From positions 1 through 28,337 of IMG/VR virus record IMGVR_UViG_3300020417_002115: DNA of 28,337 bases; one strand, 5' to 3'. The notes under the pieces are model-generated. The model was given only the letters and a program-made list of their open reading frames with translations. It was not told where the DNA came from and did no database searches. Made by a program: the position numbers and the translations under genes. Source of the DNA: a virus. Below are positions 27,708-28,337 of this stretch, one piece after another; position 1 is the first letter of the stretch; the number at the start of each line of letters is the position of its first letter.

Positions 27708-28337
27708 TTAATGTGCGTACTTAATATAGTATTCTTCTACTCTTTGCCACCAAAGGTCTTTATATTTTGCATAATTCAATGGTGTTATATCAAACTGTTG
27801 GTATGTTAGGTCTCTTGCACACATGAATACGTGACCTTCATTTATCTTTGTGCCATACACTTCATTGTGTGCTTCTGCGTAGGCAACCAATTGTAGGAAG
27901 TAATCTTCAATCCATTCTTTCTTTTTGGGCCTATTGGTTTGCTTAAAGTCTATGATACAAGGTGCTCCTTTATATTCTCCCACACAGTCAGTGGTACCTG
28001 CATATATTTTTGGAAAGTACAGACTAACTTCACTGCCCCATATTTCATTTACATCTTTTAAAGCATTGTCATAAACTGTTTGAGCCATCTTAAATGCTTG
28101 TTGTGAATAAGGATTACTGCCTGGAGTATCCCATTCAGCATTGTTAATATAGTTTTCTATATATTTGTGCATTCTTGTTCCCATACCACTTGCTTCTTTT
28201 GTGATACGTTTTGCATTTTCTTCACCTACTCTTTTACGCCATTCAAATAGATGTGTTTTGTCTTTGGTGGAATCTAGTATTGTGGTTACACTCGCTACTG
28301 CTAATCCGTCAGGACATTTATAAACACGTTTGCCATC
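27708..28337 (-). CDS. PD-(D/E)XK nuclease (RecB/Cas4-like), N-terminus outside window
   Basis: The frame is open to the right edge, so 209 residues are visible. The core shows TTDCVGEY, then IIDFKQTNR (the D-x-K part) and QLVAYA, the catalytic layout of RecB-like PD-(D/E)XK nucleases. The visible N-terminal part has SVTTILDSTKDKTHLFEWRKRVG and MGTRMHKYIENY, common in phage exonucleases of this type. It may degrade host DNA or act in recombination. The start lies outside. Confidence 0.8.
   Translation of the reverse strand, partial: DGKRVYKCPDGLAVASVTTILDSTKDKTHLFEWRKRVGEENAKRITKEASGMGTRMHKYIENYINNAEWDTPGSNPYSQQAFKMAQTVYDNALKDVNEIWGSEVSLYFPKIYAGTTDCVGEYKGAPCIIDFKQTNRPKKKEWIEDYFLQLVAYAEAHNEVYGTKINEGHVFMCARDLTYQQFDITPLNYAKYKDLWWQRVEEYYIKYAH

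Overview
The window is AT-rich, very densely packed and almost entirely transcribed from the minus strand. Its gene content points to a large tailed phage of the marine T4-like (myovirus) type. The evidence is a T4-type DNA ligase, a class Ia ribonucleotide reductase with glutaredoxin, a beta-helix tail protein, a RecB-type nuclease, T4-late-like ATAAATA boxes, and many small conserved phage genes joined by ATGA or TAATG overlaps. The host is probably a marine alphaproteobacterium, perhaps SAR11. This is inferred from a circularly permuted two-piece tmRNA, a phage bS21 and a PcyX/heme oxygenase cassette; no host sequence is present.

Layout in transcription order (right to left). 28337-25573: nuclease (5' end outside the window), tail protein and an unknown gene. 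25557-20161: nrdA, nrdB, a small membrane protein, a DUF1178 protein, glutaredoxin, an Sm-like protein, a HAD nucleotidase and a basic 59-aa protein, closed by a terminator. 20068-19266: cold-shock protein, a small early gene and the permuted tmRNA, with its own promoter and terminator. 19189-16370: small early genes, a membrane-anchored glucosaminidase, a zinc ribbon, tiny membrane proteins and a GNAT-like protein. 16254-14910: three exported (lipo)proteins. 14876-11404: a membrane/coiled-coil protein with a likely -1 frameshift, a 2OG oxygenase and unknown genes. 11289-9054: Hsp20, ClpS, heme oxygenase, a small coupled gene and a PcyX-like bilin reductase. 8988-7834: a small gene and two SprT-like metallopeptidases separated by a long hairpin. 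7632-7805 is the only plus-strand gene. 7548-3705: one operon with bS21, small proteins, a saccharopine/lysine dehydrogenase, an antiquitin-type aldehyde dehydrogenase and an Asp/Asn-hydroxylase-like oxygenase. 3597-1: a winged-helix-like protein, DUF2061, two short genes with a shared leader, an AAA ATPase, a 44-aa membrane protein and DNA ligase.

Regulation is unusually readable. At least fifteen TTGA(C/T)-N17/18-TATAAT-like promoters lie on the minus strand. In five of them the -10 box ends only 6-7 bases before an ATG, so leaderless mRNAs are predicted. Five ATAAATA boxes probably mark late transcription.

The strongest items for follow-up are the permuted viral tmRNA, the lysine-to-aminoadipate gene pair in the bS21 operon, the PcyX/heme oxygenase cassette, the A AAA AAG frameshift site and the leaderless promoter set. 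No CRISPR array, IS element or tRNA gene was seen.
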